Of a DNA stretch of 64,000 nt, positions 53,961-64,000 are shown in pieces. Origin of the DNA: Porphyra umbilicalis (taxonomy: Eukaryota > Rhodophyta > Bangiophyceae > Bangiales > Bangiaceae); the NCBI GenBank assembly GCA_002049455.2, contig KV918795.1, positions 310,001 to 374,000 on the forward strand, given 5' to 3'. How positions within the stretch are numbered: the stretch's first letter is position 1; every line of letters starts with the position of its first letter. A model generated the notes under the pieces. The model was not told the origin of the DNA and made no database searches. It worked only from the letters and a program-made list of their open reading frames with translations. The translations under genes were made by a program, and so were the position numbers.

Positions 53961-55951
53961 TTCTGGATCAGCAAATCTACATCTGCCAAGTGGTACTGAA
54001 ACATATGCTTACAATCAGTAGTGAATAATTTGCGCAGATTTTGCCACAAACCGGCACGGCCAGATGCTTATCCGCCGTCGAAATGCTTCCGTGGTGCTAT
54101 CGTCTGCGAAACGTTCAGCCCCCTTGCGCGACTCTCTGGCGACACTTTGTCGTATGGTGCCGCCATTGTTTCTCCCATGAAAGCAGAGCCACCAACGCCA
54201 CATTGACTCCGAACCCGAACTCAACTGAGGCTGCCACGTGAACAACGTGTGTGGATATCATTGGGCACCCGCCACATTCCCACCCTGTTCCGAACTGCCC
54301 TATATATATGCTTCGTACTTGTCAACAAACCGGGGCTACATGCACAAACCGAAGCTAGAATATGTGGAAATCATCAGGCACACTGCTGGCTCTGGCGTTC
54401 AAAATTCATCGGCCTCTGGCGCCACTCAGGAGGGAGCTCACGCTGCCAGGTGTGGCCCTGCGATCTCAGACAAATGATGACAATCGCCAGCGCGATTGTC
54501 GTCGGATTCGAGCTAGATATCGCCCTATCACAGGCCTACCTGTGCCCAAGTAGCCAGTTCAGAAGGCGGTCGTCCCGCGCTTCAGGCCCAATTTGCGATC
54601 ATCACGTGTCTCAGCGCCGTTCTACTTGATCTCACCCTGCCGGATTTTCGAGTGGCACCACTCAGGCGCTTCTGAGCCGGTCTACGTTGCGAGATGATCC
54701 AGGCGGCATCGCACGAGGCGAGGACGCTGGGCCTGCGGGCCGCTCTTGGCCGTGCACCAGGCGGTTCTCGCCATGTCATAAGCCGCCTGCTTTGCGGGCG
54801 TGTCCTGACAGCAGGGCACGAGCCGCGGATTTTACGTCGGGGTGTCGTTTGGGCCGCATTCGGGCACTTCTACGCCTGCGCTGGGCACGGCACGGGCCGG
54901 GCCCAAGGGGGGGACACGAGTCCGGGAGAACACGCAGCCAGACCGTTGTGCGTAGCCTGCAACCGACCCCCCAAGCGGCCCCGCCACGGGCTGGGCCAAA
55001 GAGGAACGACCCGCGGAAAATCCGTCGGCGGTCTCCTGCGGGCAGCACTCAGCTGGTCCCCGCCCACCCCTGCGACGACATAGGTGAGGCCACAGGGAAA
55101 AGCACGCGTGGCGGACAATGCGTCGGCGGCCAGGCGTGGGCCACATTGATCCTGCAACAGCCCCGTCTACGTTGCTTGTGGGATCAACACTGCAGTGTGC
55201 GTGGCCAAACAGCAGCAAAGAAAAGGTCCGGAAAAAATCCGTGGCAGGCCCCTGTCAGCCTGTTTTGCCTCACCCGTGCCCCGAATCTGCCGCGGCCACG
55301 GCACGAAAGAACCCTCGGCACGCCCGCCGTTGTTGGCCGCTTTCGGCTTACCTATTCCCCGGCTCTGCTGTGGGCACGACCCGACAGCACGAAATCACAC
55401 AGAAGTGTCCGACAGGTCATCCGTATGCCTTTCAGAGCGTAGCAGGTGACCCGTCGCTGACGCTATTCCCCACATGGGGGCCTGGCACTGCCGATATTTG
55501 CTTTGTTGCTGGCAGTGGAGTGATTGGAGGGGCCTCAAGCGCAGGTGGGTTTTTCGGTGGCGACCAGGCGACTACGGTACGCGACAGGGCTGTTAAGTGG
55601 CACAGGCGCTTTTTCCTGGACGGTGGGCCGCCTCACAGGCCATTTGGAGCCTGTCGGCCAGGGGCGCCTGGGCACAGAGAAAGACTGTTTTTGGAGGCAG
55701 CTGTCTCGCTCACCTGACCTGTTTTCTGAAACGGCGCTCACCGTGCCGGGCGTGCCCGCCAGTTCGAATCCACTACACCACCGTTTGCGCCGCCGCTCCT
55801 GGGTCCGACGTCCCACCCACCATCCCATTTACTGCGCTCGCTCATCTCCCGTGGCGTTTCCTCGGCTCGGCAAAGAGCTGGCCTACTACAAGGCTAAACT
55901 CGTCGTGGCTGCCTCTTTCTCCCTGCTGCCCTTTGCCTGGAGGCCGAGGCC
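53961..55951. other. no gene seen
   Basis: Balanced to about 54650, then G/C-rich with many GGCC-containing short inverted segments and no defined period. GTTCGAATCC at 55762 resembles a tRNA B box, but no cloverleaf could be formed around it. Confidence 0.4.
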
Positions 55952-57251
55952 ATGTACGGGCGTGATATGGCTGAAGATACCAAAACTGGCCATGACTCGG
56001 CCAAGAAGATTGTTACCGTGATCAAGGGCGAGCTTGATTCTTTGATGACGGGCAAGGGCGCGGCCAGCGCCTTGGCCGCCACGCGACGTCTGGCCTCAGG
56101 AGAGGCCAGTGGCAGTGGGAGTGGGAAGCGAACGGCTGACGGCAACAAGGAGCTCGATGTGGTCGAGAAAAAGGTCAAGATGGACGGAGAGGCCCCGGAA
56201 AGCAAGGGCGGGGCTGCGCGCAACGGCTCTGACGGCGCCGTTCAGGCGGCCAAGACGACGGTGGCCCGCATGTCGGCCTCGCACAAGGCCGACGTGGTTG
56301 ACGCGGCCGCCGCGAGCTACAAGTTTCCTGTCGATGCGTTTACTCGTGCGCTCAAGGCCGTCGAAGCGCTCGGCCTGAAGAAGTCGACGCGAGCGCAGCG
56401 AGTGGTCCTCCGCGGCGCCACCATGGAGCAGCGCGCCATTGCTTACCTGTTTGCCGAGCGTATCTACGCGGCCAAGCTGCAAAAGGCGGCCGCCGCGAAG
56501 GTCTACAGGAACGTGGCGCGCCAGTTGCACTTGGCCCTGAAGGCAGCGGAAACGTTTGGGCCGCATGGAATGGCCTTCGTCAACAGCCAGGCCATCAAGA
56601 ACGGGTACCAGAGACCGTTCAAGGCTAAAACGATTGCGGCCATGGCCGAAGCCGCTGCCAAGGCCAGGACGGCTTAGGCGGCAGCGGTGGAGCCTGAGAA
56701 AGGTAAGGGAAAGGGCCAGGCCGTCGCGGCCTGGGAAGTCGCGCCTGGGACGGTACAGCGTACTGGCGCCGCGGCGTCGATGGGGATGAGCAAAGCTGCC
56801 GCGGCCTCGGCTGCTGAGGAGTCAGCGGGGACGGGCAAGGCCGCAGCTGCCTCAGTGGTCGAGTCCGACGACGATGACGTTGACATTGTCAACGTTATCT
56901 CGCGAACAAGACCGTGGCTGCGGATTCCTCTGGTGCGGTGGGGACGGCAAATACAGCGGGGAAGGTGGTTGCGTGTGAGCCGAAAACGGCGACGTGGAGC
57001 TGGTAGCGTGTAAGCCGAAGACGGCGACGTGTGGGGGGCCAGCCACCGCGGGGGGTGAGGCAGCTGCGGGGTCAGCGCCACCGGGGCGGGCCAACGAGGT
57101 CGGCCGATGCTCCTTTGCTAAACATGAGCCTCCGCCGGACGGTGCAGAGACTCATGAGGCGCGTCGGGCTGGGGTTTCACCGTCTGTGGAAGGTGTGCTG
57201 GGATACGAGGACATCGACGGTCCGGAGTGGGCAAAGTGGCTTGGCGAGTGA
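55952..57251 (+). pseudogene. Ala/Lys-rich unknown protein, one in-frame TAG and two frameshifts
   Basis: ATG at 55952. The 241-residue first part contains helical segments (KKIVTVIKGELDSLMTG, VDAFTRALKAVEALGL, MEQRAIAYLFAERIYAAKLQ) and a basic patch (EKKVKMD). It stops at TAG 56675 and continues in frame with AAAVEPEKGKGKGQ...ESDDDDVDIVNV. A frame change near 56900 leads to NKTVAADSSGAVGTANTAGK, and a 35-bp duplication (56971 and 57006, GCGTGT(G/A)AGCCGAA) shifts the frame again before a last convincing stretch (GVLGYEDIDGPEWAKWLGE) and TGA at 57249. GC at third codon positions supports each segment. The family is not recognised. Long acidic and Lys/Gly stretches suggest a nuclear protein. 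Confidence 0.5.
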
Positions 57252-57302
57252 CGGGTTTTGTCTCCTGGTGGGGGTGTGCCCTCAAGGTTGGTGATGATTG
57301 CA

Positions 57303-57432
57303 GAGCGGCCGCTTGTACGACGCGGCCGCGTACTGTGGAGTGGTCGGGTGGCCCATTGTGAGACTGCTTGTTATGTTCTGGGCGAGCGGCCGCATGTACA
57401 GCGCGGCCGTGTGTTGTGCAGTAGTCGTAGCG
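57303..57432. repeat. 81-bp direct duplication containing GCGGCCGC
   Basis: GAGCGGCCGC(T/A)TGTAC...GCGGCCG(C/T)GT starts at 57303 and 57384. Each copy pairs two octamers or near-octamers, as in the 20.4-22.8 kb cluster. Confidence 0.6.
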
Positions 57433-58060
57433 ATTGGCGTCGCAGTAGTCGACGCTTCGGCCCGCGCTGGTAGATGCTGCGCGCCTGATTCATGTTCTCG
57501 CATTTTAAGGAGTCGTTCTTTGTACTGTCTGGTTTTTTTTCTTTTTCTGGCAGAGGACACTGGTTTAATCGGCGCTTGCCCATCATCTCTTGACTCCCTA
57601 CTCTTTTGCAGTACGTTCATTGCTTCATGTTTTTCTGTGGTTCGACAGATAGTGGGCAACACGAAGAGCCCGTCTGGTCATGCAGAGGCCAGAGCTTTGC
57701 ACTTGCCTTTCAATCTGCAGCACATGGTTCCAGCCCCTCATCGACCATTTTGCTCGCCAGGGCCACCAGTGCTGCACGCTTCCCGTCCGTTTGTCTGTGG
57801 ATGTCCGACCCGTGGATTAATCAGAACAATTTTTTGTTGTGTCCCATTGTATTTCGGACGCGTCCTGAAACCGGCAGGGCCCACCTTGGCATCGATCCGT
57901 TTCTTTGATGCCGATGACCTCGCTGTCTGAGCAATGAATGAGCGCGGCGAAGTGCGCTGTCCACAGTGCGAGCCAAGAAGCGGGGCCACAGGTGTCAACA
58001 GGCGGTCCCATGGACGCCCCTCCCTAACGCTTCAGAACAGCAAGAGCGGCAAAAAACGTC
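57433..58060. other. no gene seen
   Basis: T-rich stretch around 57520-57560, otherwise balanced, with no recognised motif. Confidence 0.4.
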
Positions 58061-58405
58061 GCGTGGCCGGAATCATGCAATGGCGTGTTCTGAATGGATT
58101 CGAAGAAGAGATGGCACGGCGCCACGTATTGACCGAATCTCACGATTCAGACGCACGAGACCGGCAGCGGAAGTAGCATGGCCCGGATTATGCAATGGCG
58201 GGCTCTGGTTGGCTCAGAATATGTCATAGGACGGCGCAAATCGATGTCCGGATGTTTCGCTTGTGCACCACAAGACCGAGAGCAGAAGTTGCGTGGCCCG
58301 GATCACCGAATGGTGGATTCTGATTCGCTGAAAACGAAAGATCTCAAAGATCTTATGCGTGGTAATGCGCGCATCGCTGGTGACGGAGAGTCAGTCCCTG
58401 TCGAA
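58061..58405. repeat. ~115-bp tandem repeat, three diverged copies
   Basis: GC(G/A)TGGCC(C)GGA(A)T(C/T)A(T/C)(G/C) followed by (A/G)AATGG starts at 58061, 58176 and 58291. Copies are about 70% alike. Non-coding. Confidence 0.65.
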
Positions 58406-60120
58406 CGGCCATCGCCCACCCCGAGGCACAATCGGCCCTGCGAGGCATGGCCAGATATTTCGCGATGGAAGCACCGCGCCGCAGCCTCTACTCAGAGGCT
58501 GTTCACCACTCGCAGCTGACTGGGACAGGCGGCCGCTTCGTGGCCACGCTGCGTGCACACGGCCTGTCTGGGACGGGTAGCCCATACCGGCGCCCGGGAG
58601 AGGCGGTCCAAGATTGTAAGACTCTTTTCCATCTGCACTGTCGGCCAGTGGCCGCGCTGTCCTTGTCCCAGGGTGACCGGGTCGCCGCGGCTCGCCCGAT
58701 GAAGGGAAATCCAACGGCGAAGAGAGTTCCACTTTTAATTTCTGACGCATAGAGCGCGCGTGAGTCATGACTGGCAGCAGAAAATCATTCCTTCATCTGG
58801 AGTTTGCTGGCGTAGGGCGTGGTGGTCCTCTTATCGGCTGCCGTGGCTGTCGGCGCGCGTTGGGCCCCTCATGAGCCTGAGCCACGATCCCAGCCTCACT
58901 AGGCTGTCAGGACTCCGGACAAACACCTGTTGTGACCCGCTCGGGCGCCACGCGTTCCGGGCCCAAACGGCGAGCTGTGAAGCCACAAAGGGAGCGTTGC
59001 GGCAGTCTCTCTTGAGGCAGCCAGTGGTCCGCGCCGAGGGGCCATCTAGCAGACTCCCTGGGCGCTGTGAAGACACTTCTAGGTGGCACCACCGCGTGCG
59101 CACCAGTCCTACCATCAGAGGTTGGCGTTCGCACCTGCCACCTGGCCGCGCTCCCCACCCGCCGACCCGACCCCGCAAGCTCCGTCATCGACTCGCGGAG
59201 CGCGCAGTTTACGTCCCTGCCGCACTGCCGTATTGCCCACTCGACATCGCCGTGCTGCCGCGTCCCGATCGCAGAACGCCACTGGCGCTGTACTGCGCCG
59301 TTGGTTTGATTGCTACGGCCACTTGCGAGCAGCAGCCGTTTTTTATTGAAAGCGGTCATCGACTTGTGCGCACGCGCTGGTGGCATCTACGAGACAAGCT
59401 GTTGCCACCTAGCTGCGCTTGTTGTGGCTATCAGATCCGCAGAGCCAGCATCACATTACGGCTTTTTGCGAATTCCAGCAGAGCGGCAGCGATGGCTTCG
59501 ACTCCCCCGCCTTTCCGCACGACGCCTCCGCCGACGCCGCCACGCGTGCGCGCTCCGCCGTCTCCGCCACTCGGGCCGAGCGCAGCTGGAGCGTCTTCAC
59601 CCGCCCGACCGCACGCGGACACCAGCTACACAGTGTGGCCGCTGCTTCTGGGTCGGCCCGCGTCGTGGGCGCTAGTGCCTCTGCGAGCCCGGCCGGCGCG
59701 GCGGTGATGCCGCAAGCCACTGACACTGCCGCTTTGCCACTGACGGCCAGGACGCGCCCTCACGACGACTCCCCCGCGTACACGCCCCGCCCACACTACG
59801 GCCTGCGCGCTCCGACCATCTCAAAGGCCCAATGGTAGCAGGGGTTGCGTAGCATCTGTACCGGGTGTAAGAGGTTCAAGAGCACAAGCAGAATCTTGTC
59901 TATATGCCCCCGCGGTTGCCCGCGCCATGGGCTGCTCGGCCCGCGGCGCAGCCGGGCTGGGGCTGGCAGTGGGTCTGGCAGGGTGACGCTGCGTTTTATA
60001 GCCGCACAGTGGAGCGGCGGGAGCACCGGCGCATGTGTTTTTTTGTCGATGCGCTCTCACGGTCGGAGATGAGCACCCTACGTGCCCGCCGTCGTGCCCC
60101 TGCCCCTGAGCGCCTCCCAC
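58406..60120. other. no confident gene
   Basis: Contains GC-biased frames from about 59470 (DGFDSPAFPHDASADAATRA) to a TAG at 59836 and onward in the same frame to TGA at 60070. They may be exons of a gene upstream of the Myb/SANT-like gene, but no domain or splice site could be fixed. Confidence 0.3.
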
Positions 60121-60348
60121 ATGAACAAGCTACCCCCGGACAAGAACGGCTTTGAGCGGTCGGTTTTCTGAAAGAGCCACGAGCGGGTGCTGGCGGAGAG
60201 ACGCGCTGCGGAAGAGGAGCCGGCGCGGCAGCAGCCGCCGCGCTGGGTGTGCCGCCTCTCTTTTCCCGACGGACAGGTCAGGCGCGAGGGGTATTGGGTC
60301 AGCGCCAACCTTTCTGCGCCGCCTGTGTGGTGGAAGCCCAAGGCTTAG
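60121..60348 (+). pseudogene. short unknown protein with in-frame TGA
   Basis: ATG at 60121: MNKLPPDKNGFERSVF, TGA at 60169, then KSHERVLAERRAAEEEPARQ and PDGQVRREGYWVSANLSAP, ending at TAG 60346. The charged helix and Trp-rich ending look like real protein. The same frame is used by the Myb/SANT-like gene that starts at 60466, so this could be its upstream exon. Confidence 0.35.
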
Positions 60349-60465
60349 GGCCGCCCTCCTCTTCCGCAGCGGCACTAGGCCTCTTTGCCAACCTGAGCGG
60401 CCTCGTCAGGTTTGGCCGTAGCACCTGTGCTTTTCGTTTCCACATCACTATCGGTTGGCCAGAGC

Positions 60466-62676
60466 ATGGCCGACGGCGACGCACAAGGCGGCTCCACCTC
60501 CACCAACGGCATCAACTTCAACAACCTGAAAGTCATTGCGGTGGCAGCCTCGGACCCTTCTGCTGCCGACGCAGCGCCAGTGACAACAGCCGCTGCCGTT
60601 GACGGTGCGCAGCAGTAGACGGGGGCGGACGCCGGTGTGCTCGCGCGGCAGCGGGCGCAACATACGGAGCACCCGCTGCTGCCGACGAAGGAGGAGCGGC
60701 TGCGAGGAGATATGTTGGAGCTCCGTGCCGAGGTCGCGGGGGCGCATGGCCGCCACGAGCAGAGCCAGCGACAGGCCACCGCCCAGACCAGCCCGCACGC
60801 CACCGGGGGGCGGGGAACACGTGGTGTGTCGTGGACCGACGAGGAACGGAACGTGCGTTCTTCTGTCTACTAGGAGGCGACAATCAACGCCAAGGTGGAT
60901 GTAACCCAGACCCTGCAGACATTTGATGAGGACGTGGCCGACCGCTTCTGCCATCGCCTACCCGGCGACATGTCCCAAGTGGCGCGCCGGCGGGCCCGGT
61001 CGACGCCGGCTATCATGAAGGAGCTCTGGTACGGCAATTTCACTGCCGTTTATCGCTTCAAGGAGTGCTACCTGGCCGTGCTCAAGGTCAAGATGACTGG
61101 CCACCCATCGCCAGAGCAGCTCATCAATGCGGCCAAGGCCAAGTACAATGGCCTCAACCCGTACAACGGCCTCACCCCTTTTTTTGCCGTCAAGCTCTTC
61201 TGCCCGCCTTCAAGGAACTGGCGCATTCCGAGGGACCTGGCCAAGTTTGGGGGGGGCGCGACGGTAGTGGCGCTGAGAGGGGCCGCGTCGAAGGGGCACG
61301 ACGGTCCGCTCGCACAGTCTGCGCCGTGCTCTGAGAGTCCTGACGCCGATCCACAAGCGCTGCTCGGCAACGTTGACGACGAAGCCGAAGACAATGAGTT
61401 CCAAGACGACGGCAATGCGAGCGCCCTGCTTTCTTCTAATTTTCCACGGGGCAGAAGCACTCGCATCAAGAGCTTGTTTCAAGAGCGGCCGCTCGGCTGC
61501 AAAGCCTCCAAGGCCGCGTCCCGCTCGGAGATTCTCCTTCACCGCGATGCGACCGCCAACACGGCCGCGCTGGAGTCGCTGGCCAAGTCCGCTGAGCATC
61601 GCAACGAGTTGGACTTTTGTTCGACACCAGAGGCCGTCAACTCCGAGGAGGGCCGGAAGTGTTGGGCCCTGCAGATGCGCCGGCACCTAACGGGGGCAGA
61701 GAAGAACGTGGAGGGCAAGCGCACAATGGGTGGCGGGGAAGAAGAGAGAAGTGACGACGACGAAGCCGAGGCCGCATCTCGCGGCCTGAGCAGCGGCGGC
61801 GGCGGCACGGGCTGCCGCGGACGGGACGACTTGGAGCCCGCTATTGACGACGACGAGAGTCTGGACGAGCCAACTTTCGGGGCGCGCGGCGGACGCCGCC
61901 GCGGTGCTGGCAGCAGGCAGGGCGGGCGCGGTCGAGGCCGTGGGCGCGGTCGTGGCCGTAACTCCGTCCCCGTAGGACTCGCGCGCTGCAAGCATTCGCG
62001 GACTGCTCCTGCGGCGGGCGGAAGATATTCGTCGTCTTCTTCCTCTGCATCCTCTCTGCCGCCTGTTCCTCACGACTAAGCGCCGGACAAGACGTGGCCA
62101 CACAAGTCGCCCTACGACAACGACGACAATGAGGAGGTCTTTAATATGGCTGATGACCATCTACAGGTGCCGCCGCCAACGCCTGCTGCCCCCTCCAAAG
62201 TCCACATGACCCGCCATTTGCCGCCGAGCACCACCGTTTAGGAGGCCGCGACGGACTCGGCCGCCATGATCGCGGCCATACCGGCCACTTGGCAATCTGA
62301 CGGTAGCGACGAGGGCTTGGGCAACGACGAAAGTGCACGGACGGACAAGGACCTGATGAAGAAGGACGACGGCAGTGATGGCCGCGCTGGAGGCGGCCGC
62401 GCCCTTGGCGTCCACCGGGGCCGCAGAGTTACTGCATGTGCGGCCCTGCACTCTGACGGCACCGACGCGGACAGAGCCGACGTGGACGGCGATTGCGTTA
62501 CGGACCGTGGAGCGCATGAGGAGGACTCAGGCGACCGCACTCGACACGGCCTCGTCACTACCAGCTGTCGCCGCCCACCTGTGGCGCCGCACCATGCGCG
62601 CAGTGAACTGCGCGCGCGGACTTCAGCAATGATGGCGGCCCGCGCCGCCACGTCGAGCTCCGATGAAGAAGAATAG
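60466..62676 (+). pseudogene. Myb/SANT-like protein of Harbinger accessory type, several in-frame stops
   Basis: A single frame runs from ATG 60466 (MADGDAQGGSTSTNG) to TAG 62674 without a frameshift, but with TAG at 60616 (after Gln-Gln), TAG at 60871, TAA at 62077 and TAG at 62239. A helical segment (EERLRGDMLELRAEVAG) is followed by the DNA-binding region: GVSWTDEERNVRSSVY, then FCHRLPG, RARSTPAIMKELWYGNFTAVYRFKECY and PSPEQLINAAKAKYNG. This matches the trihelix/Myb-like proteins of PIF/Harbinger elements ('WT.eE...', 'Rt..ai...w..i...v.rF...y', 'e.d.i..A...y'). An acidic stretch, an RG-rich box (GGRGRGRGRGRGRN) and a Ser run follow. Its transposase was not found in this window. Confidence 0.6.
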
Positions 62677-64000
62677 ATGAAGGTTGCGTGACTAAGCAGG
62701 ACGGCCACCACCATCGTGGCCGACATCGAAAAGATGGCCACCGTCCGTTCCATCTGCGCAAAGTGACTGAATAGACCAGTCTGACAACCTTGGTAGCAGT
62801 TGTGTACATGGCCTTCGTGTTTTTTCTCACCTGGTACTAGGTCTTCGTGTCTCTGTGATTTTTTTTCCGTTTTTTTGTCTCAAGAACGCCTGAAAGCTGT
62901 ACGGTACTATTTTTCTGCCTCTCCGAGTCACCAAAACGTTCATTGCGACGCACTAAGGCGCATGGCTTGGACATAAACCATATTGGCGCCCCGAGAGCTT
63001 ATCAATGACACACGCGTTAACGCTCACCATGCACGAATCCTGGAGCCTGCCTCAGGGATGTCTCGACCGCATTCGTGACGTACATATGCGGTGGTGGTGA
63101 GGGGTGATGCTTGCGGACGTGTCAGAAAAGCGCTTTTCCATACGATGCCAGATTCCAGATCGGGGCAATTGCAAAATGGGTCGGGGGGGGCTACACGCCT
63201 GACAGTGAGAATGGACTCACGTCCCCCGCGAGACGAATGAGGTCCAGGCACAAGATCTGGACAGCGACTCAAGTAGCACGCCTCAGCCTAGTACACCGAT
63301 TCGAACTGATTCGGCGCCTCTATCAGAAACTGGTCAGGACCCGTTTCGGATTGCCTGAGACGAAGACTAAGGGGCGGTTTTCGAGAGACAGAAACCCAGA
63401 AACACAGCTCGGTGTATCTGAGCTCTACGAAACTCCTTGAGCGCCTTCATTTTTCCCCTGAGGATACATGCCGTAGAGACCAGTTCTATTCTTTCTCGTG
63501 GTCTGAGAACGTCTGGAACAGCTCACAGAAAAATGTTATTTCATGCTTCTAATCACACGAAAAAGACATTTTGCAGTTCATTTTTAGTGCGCCTGCCGCT
63601 GGAAATCGTAGAGCAGCGCATGCACGCCGCCACTCACATCCCTGCTGAAACCCCCGAGCCCCCACGCATGCCCCAGCGCACGTTCGCACCCGCCCACCGC
63701 AAGCGCATAATCTGACGCATAGCACAGAGTGCATAGGAGCTTCTGTTCAGAGGCCCATCCAGGAAAAGACCCAGAGACTCACTGCACTTCGTGAAGCAAT
63801 ACACGGTGCTCATTGTCGGCCTGCTAAGGGGTTGCTTTCGGCCGCACGCCTACGGCAACGGGGACTTCAACATATCGAGTACTGACTGCTGGGCTATGGG
63901 CAACATTCCTAGCAGTTGCTGGCAAAAAAACAAAGGGAGGAAATGATACCGAGGAAGAAGAAAACCCGCAAAGCGGGAAAAAAAATCCGTGATGGCTTGC
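62677..64000. other. no gene seen to the window end
   Basis: T-rich near 62855-62880, otherwise balanced. No motif-bearing frame, tandem repeat or terminal repeat was recognised. Confidence 0.4.

Noticed and set aside
55700-55790. tRNA gene suggested by GTTCGAATCC
   Set aside because: No A box at the expected distance and no acceptor stem could be paired.
2412-62676. Reassignment of TAG/TAA to an amino acid in this genome
   Set aside because: The three intact long genes (1-1833, 14266-15792, 41873-43120) contain no internal TAG or TAA. Two internal stops in the CACTA remnant align with Trp, one of them being TGA. Nonsense mutation explains this better.
1-64000. Bacterial or organellar origin
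   Set aside because: LTR retrotransposons, CACTA and Harbinger transposases and a JmjC protein are eukaryotic nuclear features, and there is no operon-like packing.

Overview
This window is eukaryotic nuclear DNA that consists mostly of transposable elements. The evidence is LTR retrotransposons, CACTA (Tnp2) and PIF/Harbinger DNA transposons, a JmjC histone-demethylase-like protein, long minisatellites and no operon-like packing. GC is high overall, very high (over 70%) in some blocks and near 50% in others. A GC-rich, TE-laden alga (for example a bangiophyte red seaweed) or a similar lineage would fit, but nothing here fixes the species. No rRNA, tRNA or CRISPR was seen.

Layout. 1-1.8 kb: 3' part of an intact CACTA transposase. 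2.4-3.5 kb: a probable secreted-protein gene with an in-frame TAG. 3.88-5.10 kb: a TIR-bounded non-autonomous DNA element. 5.1-8.1 kb: mostly non-coding, with a 96-bp triple repeat and one minus-strand gene. 8.1-9.1 kb: subterminal-type tandem repeats. 9.16-14.09 kb: a long TE-type gene with an RG-rich N-terminus, a degenerate Ulp1/C48-like domain and about 18 copies of a 108-bp repeat. 14.27-15.79 kb: a JmjC protein with a C-terminal Cys cluster. 16.05-19.07 kb, minus strand: a decayed CACTA transposase. 20.4-22.8 kb: truncated Harbinger transposase in a cluster of GCGGCCGC palindromes. 25.4-25.85 kb: G-rich pentamer-like repeat. 27.2-32.1 kb: a Copia retrotransposon with both LTRs, inserted into a second (minus-strand) Harbinger transposase that carries a further unclassified insert. 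34.2-38.0 kb: a 3.7-kb degenerate minisatellite of about 110 bp. 41.0-41.8 kb: gag-like fossil. 41.87-43.12 kb: an apparently intact Harbinger transposase with a convergent accessory gene and a 445-bp MITE beside it. 44.6-45.2 kb: a SAP-domain gene. 45.6-48.65 kb: a badly decayed second Copia-type element. 51-54 kb: pyrimidine-rich and very GC-rich low-complexity DNA. 55.95-57.25 kb and 60.47-62.68 kb: two further TE-type genes (the second with a Myb/SANT-like domain of Harbinger accessory type), both with in-frame stops.

How the parts relate. Two Harbinger protein types are present (DDE transposase and Myb/SANT-like accessory), plus CACTA transposases and several non-autonomous or satellite derivatives. 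The most interesting block is 8.7-19.1 kb: subterminal-type repeats, a repeat protein with a catalytically dead C48-like domain, a JmjC protein and a convergent CACTA transposase lie side by side and could be one large cargo-carrying element. A second theme is that many genes are broken by in-frame stops, mostly TAG, with the frame otherwise kept; at two alignable sites the ancestral codon was probably Trp, pointing to a G:C-to-A:T mutation process rather than a changed genetic code.
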